NCBI RefSeq assembly: GCF_023554555.1
Contig: NZ_JAMJWC010000001.1
Span: 1,302,001-1,366,000, forward strand
Direction: 5' to 3'
Origin: Sphingobacterium sp. lm-10
Lineage (GTDB): Bacteria; Bacteroidota; Bacteroidia; Sphingobacteriales; Sphingobacteriaceae
DNA length: 64,000 nt
Below, piece after piece: positions 29,501 through 38,088 of the stretch. Positions within the stretch are counted from its first letter, which is position 1. Every line of letters begins with the position of its first letter. The translations under genes were made by a program, and so were the position numbers. The notes beneath the pieces were generated by a model. It did not search any database, was not told where the DNA came from, and saw only the letters and a list, made by a program, of their open reading frames with translations.

Positions 29501-29636
29501 GCGTGTATTTGCCAATGTGCGAAATGCCGGCATGTGGGCACCAGAATGGTCTTTCTGGGATCCAGAATGGGATCCGAGTAATGGCCCTGGCCCCACACCC
29601 AGATTTTACACCATCGGATTGGACATCACTCTATAA
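26505..29636 (+). CDS. susC: SusC/RagA-type TonB-dependent transporter (second pair)
   Basis: 1043 residues. Signal peptide (to about residue 34, ...THLHAQ), carboxypeptidase-regulatory-like domain (about 37-118), SusC hinge DEVVVVGYGTMRKRDVTGA, plug domain (GSLQIRGRTSLNAGTSPLIVLDG) and barrel ending in TIGLDITL. Imports a large ligand across the outer membrane with TonB. Unlike the glucan locus, no glycosidase or sensor lies beside it. Upstream neighbours are the cyclase and HD genes, downstream a SusD partner 18 bp away. Cargo unknown. Confidence 0.95.
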   Translation: MMMLSRRPPCRVSVICKLLLLYISFSMMPTHLHAQDPIQVRGFVREAETNNPLENVTVEVKGTNTGTSTDSEGRYTLENVAPDAILVFSLIGYPNVERSVQSQTNIDITMGAVAADLDEVVVVGYGTMRKRDVTGAVSSLNAKKIENEAPTQLTDALRGNVAGLNVGFSSRAKGGGSLQIRGRTSLNAGTSPLIVLDGAIYYGAWEDINPADIETVDVLKDASAAAVFGAKSASGVILVTTKKGTEGKPLINYNTTIGLATMAINQPVHQGQDFVNWRSDVFKSINENAQPFQFDDPRNLPSDISTDTWLGYDQSSGDPVRVWLRRLNLQPNEVDNYMNGNVTDWYSQVFQQGLRQDHNLSVSGKNKDISYYVGAGYLDNEGIIVGDRFKTLRTRVNLEANVTSFLSFGMNLQAVSRDDSAIPHAWGEITALSPYGDQFDAEGNLTWRPNNEVSGGVSPGYDAFHTDRIDRTNSLNSTIFAKLKLPLGFTFTTNFTPRLELYERYNHERSTHESWATFGGRASRQQRTTYFWQVDNILNWNKEFAGMHRFDVTLLANAEKLQRWDNNMSNDNFDPNDDLGFHGIGNGINPIIGSYDSYSTGDALMARMVYTLKDRYTITGTYRRDGYSAFGQRHPRAGFGSIAGAWTFSEESFFDVDWFNYGKLRASWGSNGNRDVGAGRDMYVALADLTTGKYLYVRPDGSVIQANQLWVNRMQNPNFRWERNTSYNFGLDFSLFNDRLSGNLEYYQMNSTDLLVLRSLPNVIGFDNVMDNLGEVRNRGFEVTLNSLNISRENFSWRSTALFQLNRNAIKHIYRDYGPDGQELNDIQNRWFIGQPIDAIWDWKAQGIYQLGQEEEAARYGLQPGDYRLEDVNGDGRFSNADRQFLGFTEPRYRWSFRNDFQFLKNFSASISMYALWGHQSPFNSLKSRDGFPDRRNSYAFPYWTPENPSNEWARINSNEGSATGFNVYRKRSFVRIDNISLAYNVNTEWLERYRLRGLRVFANVRNAGMWAPEWSFWDPEWDPSNGPGPTPRFYTIGLDITL

Positions 29637-29654
29637 TTTAAAGCTACCCATCGT

Positions 29655-31508
29655 ATGAAAACGTTTTCAAAATACTCCATATATTCTTTCCTCCTACTGG
29701 CCATGGTAACACAAGGTTGTAAGCGCTCTTTTTTAGAGCCAAATCCGCTTTCCATCTACACGCCCGATGAAACTTTTCAAAGTTCTGCCGCCCTATGGGC
29801 CACCCTAGTCGCCTGCGAGCGTAACGCCCGGATTGAATTTATGGGCGACGGCGCTCCCATTGTGACGGAAATGATTTATTCGGATATCGCCGTGTCGGGT
29901 AGTACCGACAAGCCCGGTCCGGCCATTGATCTTAATCAAGCCATCACACCAGATGGTGACCTGGACAATATTGAATACGAAAATCGTATTGAATGGTATT
30001 GGAAAGAAGGCTATCGCGGCATTCGCTACGCGAACACGGCCATCCATTATATCGATGTTCCGCAGGATTATGCTAGCGAAGACGAACGAAATCATCTCTT
30101 GGGTGCCGCTTACTTTCACCGGGCGCTGCGCTACTATCGCCTGGTACACCAATTTGGGGATGTGCCTGCGGTATTCTTTATGGCCACCGAACCGAAATTG
30201 GATTTCTACAGTACCAAGCGGGAAGTCATCCTCGAACAACTCAAAGAAGATTTGGAATTTGCCCAGGAATGGGTTCCCGATAATGTCAATAAAGGGCAGG
30301 TAACTAAAGGTGCCGTCAGTCATTTGCTCACCAAAGTCAATCTAGCTTTAGGTTACTTTGACGACGCGATACAATCTGCAAACAACGTCATCAACGGCGG
30401 TACATATAGCTTAATGACCACGCGCTTTGGCTCCGCGCAAACCAATGCGAGTCGGAATGTCATTTGGGATCTGCATCGTCCGGAAAATAAATCGCTGTCG
30501 AACAACCGCGAAGCCTTATTCCTGGTGATCGACCGTATCAACCTGGATGGCAATCAATCCGGTGGCGTGCAGTCCATGCGAAATGGTCTGCCGTTCTGGA
30601 GCAATGCCGGCATTGTGACGCCGGCCGGAAATCGCGCCATGTCGGATCTGCATACCATCGAGCTACCGCAGGTATTGCAATATGGCCGTGGAATCGGTCG
30701 TGTGCGACCAACCTGGTATAGCCAACATAGCTTGTGGACGGATGACACCGACTTACGCCATGCACCGGGGAATTGGATGCGTATGGAGGATTTGGTGTAC
30801 AATGCGCCAGGCTTAAAAGGTAGTGATCCAAGTTACGGACAACCACTACAGAAGCGTAATGCGCAAGGCGGACTATTGACCACCGATAGCATACGGTTTT
30901 GGTTTGATTGGCCACATTACAAGCTGTATGTAGAAGATCCACAGCGCGTGCAGCCTGCGGGTGGTAACTCCGATTGGTACGTTTTCCGCCTGGCAGAAAC
31001 GCTGCTACTTCGTGCCGAAGCCTACGTATGGAAGGGCGATTTAGCTAGTGCCGCGACAGATATTAACGCCGTAAGAACGCGCGCTAATGCACTGCCTATT
31101 GCGGCAGCAGATGTGAATATCGGCATCGTGCTAGACGAAAGGGCTAGGGAATTATATTACGAAGAACCACGAAAAACAGAGATCACCCGCGTCGCTTATA
31201 TCTTTGCTAAAACCGGGGCTACCTCCGAAGAAGGTAAAACGTATAGCTTGGTCAACTTTTCCGAAAACAATTACTTCTACGATCGGGTGATGGCTAAAAG
31301 CGACTTTTATAATAAAGGGGTGCGGACAAACTTTGGGATTAACTACCGCATGAGTCCGTATCACGTGCTGTGGCCGGTACCCATTAGTGCCATCAACGGA
31401 AATCCGCAGGGAAACATTAACCAGAATAACGGCTACGTGGGTGCGGAGACCAATATAGAACCATTAGATTACGTGATTGATCAGATCGGTGATGCAGGCG
31501 ATGAATAG
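29655..31508 (+). CDS. susD: SusD/RagB-type surface lipoprotein (second pair)
   Basis: 617 residues, longer than usual for SusD. Lipoprotein signal with VTQGC (C22), SusD opening RSFLEPNPLSIYTPDETF, central HRALRYYRLVHQFGDVP and C-terminal RLAETLLLRAEAYVWKGD plus LDERARELYYEEPRKTEITRVAYIF. Binds the SusC cargo at the cell surface. Separated from susC by 18 bp, with no obvious terminator after it. Ends 68 bp before the convergent apbE gene. Confidence 0.94.
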   Translation: MKTFSKYSIYSFLLLAMVTQGCKRSFLEPNPLSIYTPDETFQSSAALWATLVACERNARIEFMGDGAPIVTEMIYSDIAVSGSTDKPGPAIDLNQAITPDGDLDNIEYENRIEWYWKEGYRGIRYANTAIHYIDVPQDYASEDERNHLLGAAYFHRALRYYRLVHQFGDVPAVFFMATEPKLDFYSTKREVILEQLKEDLEFAQEWVPDNVNKGQVTKGAVSHLLTKVNLALGYFDDAIQSANNVINGGTYSLMTTRFGSAQTNASRNVIWDLHRPENKSLSNNREALFLVIDRINLDGNQSGGVQSMRNGLPFWSNAGIVTPAGNRAMSDLHTIELPQVLQYGRGIGRVRPTWYSQHSLWTDDTDLRHAPGNWMRMEDLVYNAPGLKGSDPSYGQPLQKRNAQGGLLTTDSIRFWFDWPHYKLYVEDPQRVQPAGGNSDWYVFRLAETLLLRAEAYVWKGDLASAATDINAVRTRANALPIAAADVNIGIVLDERARELYYEEPRKTEITRVAYIFAKTGATSEEGKTYSLVNFSENNYFYDRVMAKSDFYNKGVRTNFGINYRMSPYHVLWPVPISAINGNPQGNINQNNGYVGAETNIEPLDYVIDQIGDAGDE

Positions 31509-31575
31509 TTTGGTAGTCGTTTTTGATCCGATATCCGGCAAATTGCTGGCAAGAAAGCCACTTAATGGTACGTTT

Positions 31576-32571
31576 CTAGTGCTTTCTACTCTTTAAGATG
31601 CGACCTGCATCTGTCACAAAAATATAATGGTAACCGGGGAAAGCTTTCATCAAAGCTTTCCCTTTTTCACGCCCCAATACCATGATGGATGTGCTCAGCG
31701 CATTGGCCATTTCGCACGACGGTCCGTATATACTGACACTGGTAAGGCCAGTAGATGGGTATCCAGTCTTGGGGTTAATAATGTGCGCATACCGAGTACC
31801 CGCTATTTCGGCGTATTTCTGATAACTGCCTGAGGTAGCCACCGCCTCCTCCTCCAGCTTCAAAACCTGTATCATTTTATGTGGACGAAACGGATGATTC
31901 AGCCCGATCTTCCAATACTGCTTTTGTGGAGGTGCTCCCCAAGTCGCCAAGTCGCCAGAAGCATTAACGATCCCACCTTTTACCCCCAGCTTTTGCATCA
32001 ATTCTCGTCCCTTGTCGGCTGCATAACCTTTCCCAATGGATCCAAAGCCAATCTTCATGCCTTTCTTGCTCAGGTAAATGCTCGAGGCGGCACTGTCCAA
32101 TACGATGTATTGATATCCTACGTGCGCTATACTTCGTTGTACCATTTCCTCCGTTGGCAATTCATTCATGCTGCCATCAAATCGCCACACCTGATCCAGT
32201 CCGGCCACGCTAATATCAAAAGCGCCATCCGATAGTTGAGAATACATCAGTGCCCGCTTTGTCAGTTCAAATACTTCTCGATCTACCACGACAGGACGAG
32301 CTCCTGCCTGCTGATTCACTCGCGATATGGGGGTGTGCGGTTGCCATTCCGAGATCAGGTTTTCGATACGGATTACTTCTGCAATGACCTGATCAATATG
32401 TTGATTCGCCTGTGCAGAATCCACGTCAACGATACTGATATCGAAAACCGATCCCATCAAAGTGGCCTGTCGGGTAAGCAGGATCTCCTGCCCCATCAGT
32501 GCATGGCTAGTGATGACTAAAGCACCAAACACCAACGCCTTCCGGCATGTATGCAGCCATCCAGCATTCAT
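31576..32571 (-). CDS. apbE: FAD:protein FMN transferase, exported
   Basis: 331 residues with an N-terminal signal peptide (about 1-27). ApbE features are clear: GSVFDISIVD near the start, the FAD-binding stretch GSIGKGYAADKGRELM with GGIVNASGDLATWG, and HIINPKTGYPSTG with the metal-binding region after it. It transfers FMN from FAD onto a Thr or Ser of partner proteins in the periplasm. Its ATG overlaps the stop of the upstream PepSY-flavoprotein gene by one base. The likely client in this operon is the DUF2271 protein two genes upstream. Confidence 0.94.
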   Translation of the reverse strand: MNAGWLHTCRKALVFGALVITSHALMGQEILLTRQATLMGSVFDISIVDVDSAQANQHIDQVIAEVIRIENLISEWQPHTPISRVNQQAGARPVVVDREVFELTKRALMYSQLSDGAFDISVAGLDQVWRFDGSMNELPTEEMVQRSIAHVGYQYIVLDSAASSIYLSKKGMKIGFGSIGKGYAADKGRELMQKLGVKGGIVNASGDLATWGAPPQKQYWKIGLNHPFRPHKMIQVLKLEEEAVATSGSYQKYAEIAGTRYAHIINPKTGYPSTGLTSVSIYGPSCEMANALSTSIMVLGREKGKALMKAFPGYHYIFVTDAGRILKSRKH

Positions 32572-34787
32572 TAGTAGCAGTCTGTTAAAAGTTGCCCTTT
32601 GCTTCGGTAATGTTCTAGGTTCGCTAGGCCGGCATAGTGCAAAATAGCTTCCAAAATTACTTCTACATCACGTTGCATTTGCAGCGCGCCACAGATCATG
32701 ATCACGCCGCCATCTCGTAGCAGTTGTTCAAAGTAGTTCGAATCCTGTCGAATTAGATCCAGTACGTACTGACTACTCTTCTCCCGGGAATAGGCGACAT
32801 GATAGGATGACAGTTGTCGCTTCGCTATCTGCTGATTAGCAAATGCGGCATATTCCTCATTAGAGGGCGTCTTGTACCGAAATCCGGCATACAAACGGAT
32901 AGATCTTTTCTTTTTATTAGCGTCTACCATTCCCAGAAAAGGTGCTATGCCTGTTCCATTAGCCACCATGGCTATTGGTTTCGACTTCTTCGGCAGGTGG
33001 AAGTTGGGATTCGGCAGCAAACGAGCCGATAAACGATCACCTGCTGCCAGGCAGTGTAAGTAGCCGGAGCCTAACCCTTCTGGATGAAGTTTGACGATGA
33101 GTTGGATCTTTCCGCCCGTTAAACCGATCGAATAAAACCGTTCCTTCGCATCATTGTCCGGATAGATGGCCAACAGATCCCCAGAAGCAATACGGAGGCG
33201 CTTTTTGGGTTTTAGAATAACCTTAAACACGGGATCGTGATCGCTGATTACGGCGGTTTTGGAGATTACGGTCAGTTGGTGTAACGGTGGTTGCGCCGAA
33301 GCATATACGGTTTCGGCTGTCGCTAAGGTCATCAGCGTTTCCTTACTCCATTCCTGCGCCCAAGCCACCACATCTGCGGTTGATTTTTCGTTAACGGTGT
33401 GCAAAGGTAGTGTACGCTTCGCCCAAGCCTGCGATTCTAATACCGTATCGATATGATATGCAAATGCGCAAAAATCCGGATAGGATCGAGATCCAAATCC
33501 CAAAACGGAAAAACCGATCGGTTGCTGCTGGAGAGAGGCAGACAAGAGCTGCTCGAATTTCTTTCCGTTGCTCGGCGCTTCGCCCAATCCGTAGGTACAG
33601 GTGAAGATCACCATTTCCCGCGCTTTGGGATAAACGGTATATTGATCCATATTGGTGAGCAAAACACGTTCGCCCTGATCCAGTAATTGCTTAAATACCC
33701 GGTTGGCCATGGCCAAGGTACTGCCATTTTCCGAGCCATACAGTAAGATGATCTCGGCATTATGAGCGCGATATTTATTTTTGATCTTTGTGCCGGTTCT
33801 GCGAAATGTAATAACAAACCCCGAATAGATAAAGAAGAGAATATTTAATGCCCCTAAGCCTAAAATAACAGCCCATACCCGATTAGTTTGTCCGGTATGT
33901 AAATCCAAACTCAGTTTTTCCCAAACAGCAGCGTAGGCATAGCGTGTTTCTTCCACAACCTCACCACTTATTTGATGCACCGTAACTTGCCGATCCGTTA
34001 AAGTAAGTACAAAGTATTCCTCTGGATCGTCTTCCATAAAAGGAAATTCCAGCCGTTCGACCTCGTCCAGCATAATTTCTTGAAAAATCGGAAAATCTGC
34101 CGGCATCAATTGCTTCTCACCCCACTCTTCTGCTGTACGCTCCTCCAAGTTATATTCTTGTCGCAGCTCTGGCTTAGTCAAGATACCTGTCCTCACAAGA
34201 AAAAGATAGGTCCCTGTTAGGGAAATCATCAGGACAGGAATGAGCATAAACCTGCCACTTACAATATGGAAATATTGTGCGAAGAAGTCCCGATGTACTT
34301 TTCCAAAGAAATGTCGCCAGCCTTGTTGTCTTTTAACGATCAGAAGGATACCGGTAAGGGTAATCAGCAAGAGTAGGAAAGAAACCACGCCGACTACAAT
34401 ACGCCCTGTTTCATGCAGAAACAACGACCGGTGTAAGGTGGTCGTCCATTGGATGAAGTCGCTCTTCTTTGCCACAGGCCCCAACAGTAATCCGGTATGA
34501 GGATCAATGTATCCTTTTACTGTCTCACTCTCCTCGTCCAGCGCATCTATGTATACCCGGGATTGCTTATCCACCGACAGCTCGATAATCTCCGGGTATA
34601 GATTCTTAACAACCTGCACAGTTTGGGCGACGGAGAGACTGTCTAAACTCGTGGATCGATACGAGCTACTATTATCCTCCACCGCATCATAAGCAAGTAT
34701 AACACCGGTAAGCGATAGTATGAGTAAGAACAAGGAGGATATCAACGCTAACAAAAGGTGCGCGTACCTCCAAACCGATAACGTCAT
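32571..34787 (-). CDS. PepSY-membrane flavodoxin/NAD(P)H reductase fusion
   Basis: 738 residues. N-terminal PepSY-TM part with four or so transmembrane helices (first at about 10-33, others about 138-160, 185-210 and 305-330) and a periplasmic PepSY domain; cytoplasmic flavodoxin domain (LLYGSENGSTLAMANR, about 350-490); then a ferredoxin-reductase-type FAD/NAD(P)H module with RFYSIG, GTGIAPF and the NADPH-site MICGALQMQRDVE. It resembles a cytochrome P450 reductase joined to a membrane electron conduit. It should take electrons from NAD(P)H in the cytoplasm across the inner membrane, probably to a flavinylated periplasmic carrier or ferric siderophore. Second-last gene of a four-gene operon. 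Confidence 0.92.
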   Translation of the reverse strand: MTLSVWRYAHLLLALISSLFLLILSLTGVILAYDAVEDNSSSYRSTSLDSLSVAQTVQVVKNLYPEIIELSVDKQSRVYIDALDEESETVKGYIDPHTGLLLGPVAKKSDFIQWTTTLHRSLFLHETGRIVVGVVSFLLLLITLTGILLIVKRQQGWRHFFGKVHRDFFAQYFHIVSGRFMLIPVLMISLTGTYLFLVRTGILTKPELRQEYNLEERTAEEWGEKQLMPADFPIFQEIMLDEVERLEFPFMEDDPEEYFVLTLTDRQVTVHQISGEVVEETRYAYAAVWEKLSLDLHTGQTNRVWAVILGLGALNILFFIYSGFVITFRRTGTKIKNKYRAHNAEIILLYGSENGSTLAMANRVFKQLLDQGERVLLTNMDQYTVYPKAREMVIFTCTYGLGEAPSNGKKFEQLLSASLQQQPIGFSVLGFGSRSYPDFCAFAYHIDTVLESQAWAKRTLPLHTVNEKSTADVVAWAQEWSKETLMTLATAETVYASAQPPLHQLTVISKTAVISDHDPVFKVILKPKKRLRIASGDLLAIYPDNDAKERFYSIGLTGGKIQLIVKLHPEGLGSGYLHCLAAGDRLSARLLPNPNFHLPKKSKPIAMVANGTGIAPFLGMVDANKKKRSIRLYAGFRYKTPSNEEYAAFANQQIAKRQLSSYHVAYSREKSSQYVLDLIRQDSNYFEQLLRDGGVIMICGALQMQRDVEVILEAILHYAGLANLEHYRSKGQLLTDCY

Positions 34788-34797
34788 TGTTGGCGAA

Positions 34798-35283
34798 CTA
34801 TTGGGCTTTCGTCAGTTTTACAAACCGAATGTAACCCTTTCCATTTGTTCGTGCGGTAATACCGTCTGTCGTTAGTGATACTTCCGCATCTGCCGTGTGG
34901 TACTTCTGCTCTTCTACAGCCGACTCGAAACGTAATTTATAACCTTTGTTCAATTTATCGTTATCTATTTCCAGCACTTTTACCGCGCGATCACCACCAC
35001 CGACAGAAGCTCCAGTTACTGCGTGTAGCTTTTCCTTGGTTTTGTTTTGGAATTTGTCCCACTCTTTCAAAGTATTGTACCATTGTTTGTCTGGCCCCAG
35101 TACAGACAAGGTCTTTTCATAGCCACCTTGGGGGTTTATCAAAGAAATGATTACGTAGGCCGCTTCGCCTTCGTACGCATTCATTTGAATCATGCATTTA
35201 TATTTGCTGGACTGAGCAGCAACGGAAGACATAAAACCTAATCCTAAGGCCAAAGCCAACAGTATTTTCACAGTTGTATTCAT
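34798..35283 (-). CDS. DUF2271 periplasmic protein, putative flavinylated carrier
   Basis: 161 residues with a cleavable signal peptide (to about residue 23, SSVAAQ). The rest is a small beta-rich domain of the DUF2271 family, often coded with PepSY proteins and ApbE. The segment HAVTGAS has T90 followed by GAS, resembling the (S/T)GA(T/S) sequon to which ApbE attaches FMN. It would then be a soluble electron carrier between the PepSY reductase and an outside acceptor. Spaced 10 bp from the reductase and 4 bp from the ankyrin gene. FMN attachment is inferred, not shown. Confidence 0.82.
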   Translation of the reverse strand: MNTTVKILLALALGLGFMSSVAAQSSKYKCMIQMNAYEGEAAYVIISLINPQGGYEKTLSVLGPDKQWYNTLKEWDKFQNKTKEKLHAVTGASVGGGDRAVKVLEIDNDKLNKGYKLRFESAVEEQKYHTADAEVSLTTDGITARTNGKGYIRFVKLTKAQ

Positions 35284-35287
35284 TTGC

Positions 35288-36802
35288 TTATTTTAAGAAG
35301 TCTGTAGAAACTTCATTATTGGATAAAAAGTCATTTTCCTGCGCCAGATCGAACGCCGTTTCATCAAATTCGGTCTTCAACGACTTATCTGCTCCAAGCG
35401 CAACTAATGCTTTAAGCATTTTGTCATCTTTCGCAATCAAGGCTGCTTTGTGCAATGCCGTCACCCCTTCTTTATCCTGCGCATTGATATTAGCACCCAA
35501 CTTTGCAGCCTGCTGTACTAAATCTATATTTTCTTTCGCTACCGCTAAGTGGAAAAGGGAGCTGCCATCTGCTTGTGGCGCAGCAACATCAATTCCCTTG
35601 CTTTGCAGAAGCGCTAGCTTTTGTTCGAACGGGTTAGCGGATGTAGTCGCTGCACCTTCCCGACCGGCACCACGACCTGTAGCAGCACGATGGGAGTTGA
35701 ACCAATAATAGGCCAGATTGTGTCCATCTTTGTTTAACAAACCTGTCTCTGCGCCTTGTGCCAGCAATAGTTTTACATTTTCTGGCGAACCGTTGCCTAC
35801 TGCTAACGTCAGCGCTGATTCTCCTTTTTCGTTGATGGCATTTACCTCGCTACCAGCGCTTAATAATGCGGCTACAACCTCCTCATTTTGTCCAGCCGAT
35901 GCTAGCATCAATGCCGTAGTACCATCATTATTCGCTTTGGTTACCGGAACATTTTTAGCCAGGAAATAATTGATAATTTCCATATTACCTCCACGTACTA
36001 ATCCGTGCAACACGGTAGCACCATCGTGGCTGATCGCTTGTGGATTTAACCCCTTTTTCTCGACTAGATACTGGTAGGTATCCAAACCGTTGGATTCTCT
36101 ACGATATCCTTGGCTGGCAAAAAACAGTGCATTGTCAGTTAACTTTGATCCGCGTTGAATTAATTTTTCGATTAACTCAGGCTTGCCGGACTTCGCCGCA
36201 TAATCGGCTACAGTACGGCCGTGTGCATCTTTATCTTTGATGGAAAGACCTTTAGCTTCGAAGTATTCCACCAAAGCTAGATCTTCGTCACCCGGGGCAA
36301 CTAACATCAAAAGTGTGGCACCATCGGCATAGGTCTTTTTCGGGTCGACACCTTTCTCAAATAATGCATCGTATATTGCCGTATTGGTATTCCCATTGCC
36401 CGCCGCATACGCTGCAATAGGTACGCCATAACTGTCAGCATAGTTCACGTCAGCACCTTTCTTTAACAGGTAGTCTACGACTTCTTTATTGCCAGACGCG
36501 GCAGCCCAGTGTAAGTAATGGCGACTATGGTGTGTTTTCTTATCTACTGGGTTTCCCTCTTGGTCCAGCAAGTAGAATATAATATCGTTGGAAGCACCGC
36601 TATTGATTGCCATGGTGGGCACATCGAAAGACGCTGCATTGGATTCGGCAGGATTATTTCCTTCGGCTGTTAATGTTTTTACTTTATTCAGGTCTGGGTT
36701 CGTTCCCCAAAAATCGCGGCTCAAAAATACATTCTGGCTTTGTGCGGAGGCAGCACCTGTACTAAGACCAAAAAGTAGTAGGGCTAGTTGATAAGTCTTC
36801 AT
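35288..36802 (-). CDS. Exported ankyrin-repeat protein heading the redox operon
   Basis: About 504 residues from ATG 36802, chosen because it gives a clean signal peptide (MKTYQLALLLFGLSTGAASAQ); an upstream start at 36862 adds 20 unlikely residues. The mature part carries about ten to twelve ankyrin repeats (repeated GxTxLxxAxxxGxxxxxxxLLxxGAxxNxxN), with a spacer rich in Ala, Gly and Arg near residue 375-400. No catalytic motif. It starts a minus-strand operon with DUF2271, PepSY reductase and ApbE genes, 4 bp before the next. Possible scaffold for periplasmic redox proteins, like the ankyrin partner of the catalase. Confidence 0.87.
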   Translation of the reverse strand: MKTYQLALLLFGLSTGAASAQSQNVFLSRDFWGTNPDLNKVKTLTAEGNNPAESNAASFDVPTMAINSGASNDIIFYLLDQEGNPVDKKTHHSRHYLHWAAASGNKEVVDYLLKKGADVNYADSYGVPIAAYAAGNGNTNTAIYDALFEKGVDPKKTYADGATLLMLVAPGDEDLALVEYFEAKGLSIKDKDAHGRTVADYAAKSGKPELIEKLIQRGSKLTDNALFFASQGYRRESNGLDTYQYLVEKKGLNPQAISHDGATVLHGLVRGGNMEIINYFLAKNVPVTKANNDGTTALMLASAGQNEEVVAALLSAGSEVNAINEKGESALTLAVGNGSPENVKLLLAQGAETGLLNKDGHNLAYYWFNSHRAATGRGAGREGAATTSANPFEQKLALLQSKGIDVAAPQADGSSLFHLAVAKENIDLVQQAAKLGANINAQDKEGVTALHKAALIAKDDKMLKALVALGADKSLKTEFDETAFDLAQENDFLSNNEVSTDFLK

Positions 36803-37114
36803 ATATGATCTGGCTTTATTTATTATAAGTCTAATTAAAGCCAAACTTAACCAAATTATCAATAAATAGTGCTTTTAAATACGAAATAGTTACATAATGT
36901 CTTTAGTGTACAGTTAGATTGTCCGATTTCAATAAGAATATCGTTGAAAAAAATGTGGTGTTTACCACGCGAGAACGGGTATTTGGCGATACCATCATCC
37001 ATATCCTTCTGATCTTTATCCCAAAATTGCAGTGCGATCTCCCGGCTCTCCAGGAAGTCAATAGTTAGCGTCTACTCTATCGAAACTGATCTCCGAATTG
37101 ATTATAGACTCAGA
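36803..37114. other. Intergenic region with a possible coding fragment
   Basis: 312 bp between the ankyrin operon and the esterase. On the minus strand 36857-37063 is open for about 69 codons after a TAG, without a good start, and reads like real protein (ESREIALQFWDKDQKDMDDG, then YPFSRGKHHIFF). I do not recognise it. It may be the remnant of a gene or an upstream leader; the first part of the region also holds the ankyrin operon promoter. Confidence 0.35.
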
Positions 37115-37990
37115 TTATCGCTGAAAACTCTGTGAAACAAATGGCAGACAATCCAACAATGCCGATTGCCAATAGAGCCAATCATGTGCTCCATCTCTTA
37201 TTCTAAATTCAAGCGGAATTTTGGCGTTGCGCATGGCGCGAAAAAAATCGATATTGGAATCTAATAGGAAATCGTCATCGCCGCAATCTACAAACCAACG
37301 AATACTCCGCAAGGCCTCCTTCTGCTCTTCTGTGGCATTAATCACATAATCTACACAGCTATTTTCGATTACTGATTTAGTGAGCAACGCGCGCTTGGTC
37401 TGGCTGTTTTGATCCGTCTGATTGTTACGATTTTCAGGAAGGTCCATCAGTGCACTCATGGCGTACACCGATCCAAATAACTCTGGGTGACGTTGCCCAT
37501 AGGCTGTGCTTCCTCCTCCGCCCATAGATAGACCTGCTACGGCTCTATTCTGCTTATTGCCAATCACCCGGTACATACTTTCAATATGTGGTAAAAATTC
37601 TTTGTAAAAGAATTGCTCATAATTCCAACCGGGCATATCAAAATAACCGTTCCATTCCGTGTCTGGATTACCTCCAGCATTGGGGCTTACAATAATCATA
37701 TCCACGGATTCGCCACTTGCGGCCAATTGATCTTGCACCTGCTTTACGCTGGCACTTTCGAACCAGCTGCTGTTAATGCCAGACAAACCATGCAACAAAT
37801 ATAAAATAGGATATTTCTTGTCTGTGTTACTTTCGTAACCCTTCGGCAAGTAGATGGTATACGCCCGATCCGCATTTAGGATCTCGCTATGAATAGTATC
37901 CGTTTTTACTTGGCTTTTAAGGTTGGCCGTTTGGGCATGTGAGTTGAGGCCAAGCAGCAGAAATGTGTATAGGAATAGGAAGTTCTTCAT
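37115..37990 (-). CDS. Exported alpha/beta-hydrolase esterase (EstD/tributyrin type)
   Basis: 291 residues with a signal peptide (to about residue 20). The hydrolase core has the oxyanion sequence LLHGLSG (66-71), nucleophile elbow GLSMGG (S155), an acid in CGDDDFL (about D239-240) and H269 in GAHDW. This pattern fits the esterase/S-formylglutathione hydrolase-like putative esterase family, used for acyl esters on sugars or other small esters. The gene is alone on its transcript, with no glycan genes next to it. The substrate is unknown. Confidence 0.87.
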   Translation of the reverse strand: MKNFLFLYTFLLLGLNSHAQTANLKSQVKTDTIHSEILNADRAYTIYLPKGYESNTDKKYPILYLLHGLSGINSSWFESASVKQVQDQLAASGESVDMIIVSPNAGGNPDTEWNGYFDMPGWNYEQFFYKEFLPHIESMYRVIGNKQNRAVAGLSMGGGGSTAYGQRHPELFGSVYAMSALMDLPENRNNQTDQNSQTKRALLTKSVIENSCVDYVINATEEQKEALRSIRWFVDCGDDDFLLDSNIDFFRAMRNAKIPLEFRIRDGAHDWLYWQSALLDCLPFVSQSFQR

Positions 37991-38088
37991 AATTGGATTG
38001 TTACAAGTAGTAAATATAGTGACTATTCCGTGTAATTTTAATTGATGTAATGCTTACGACAACTTATAATTTTGCTCATGAAGCCATC

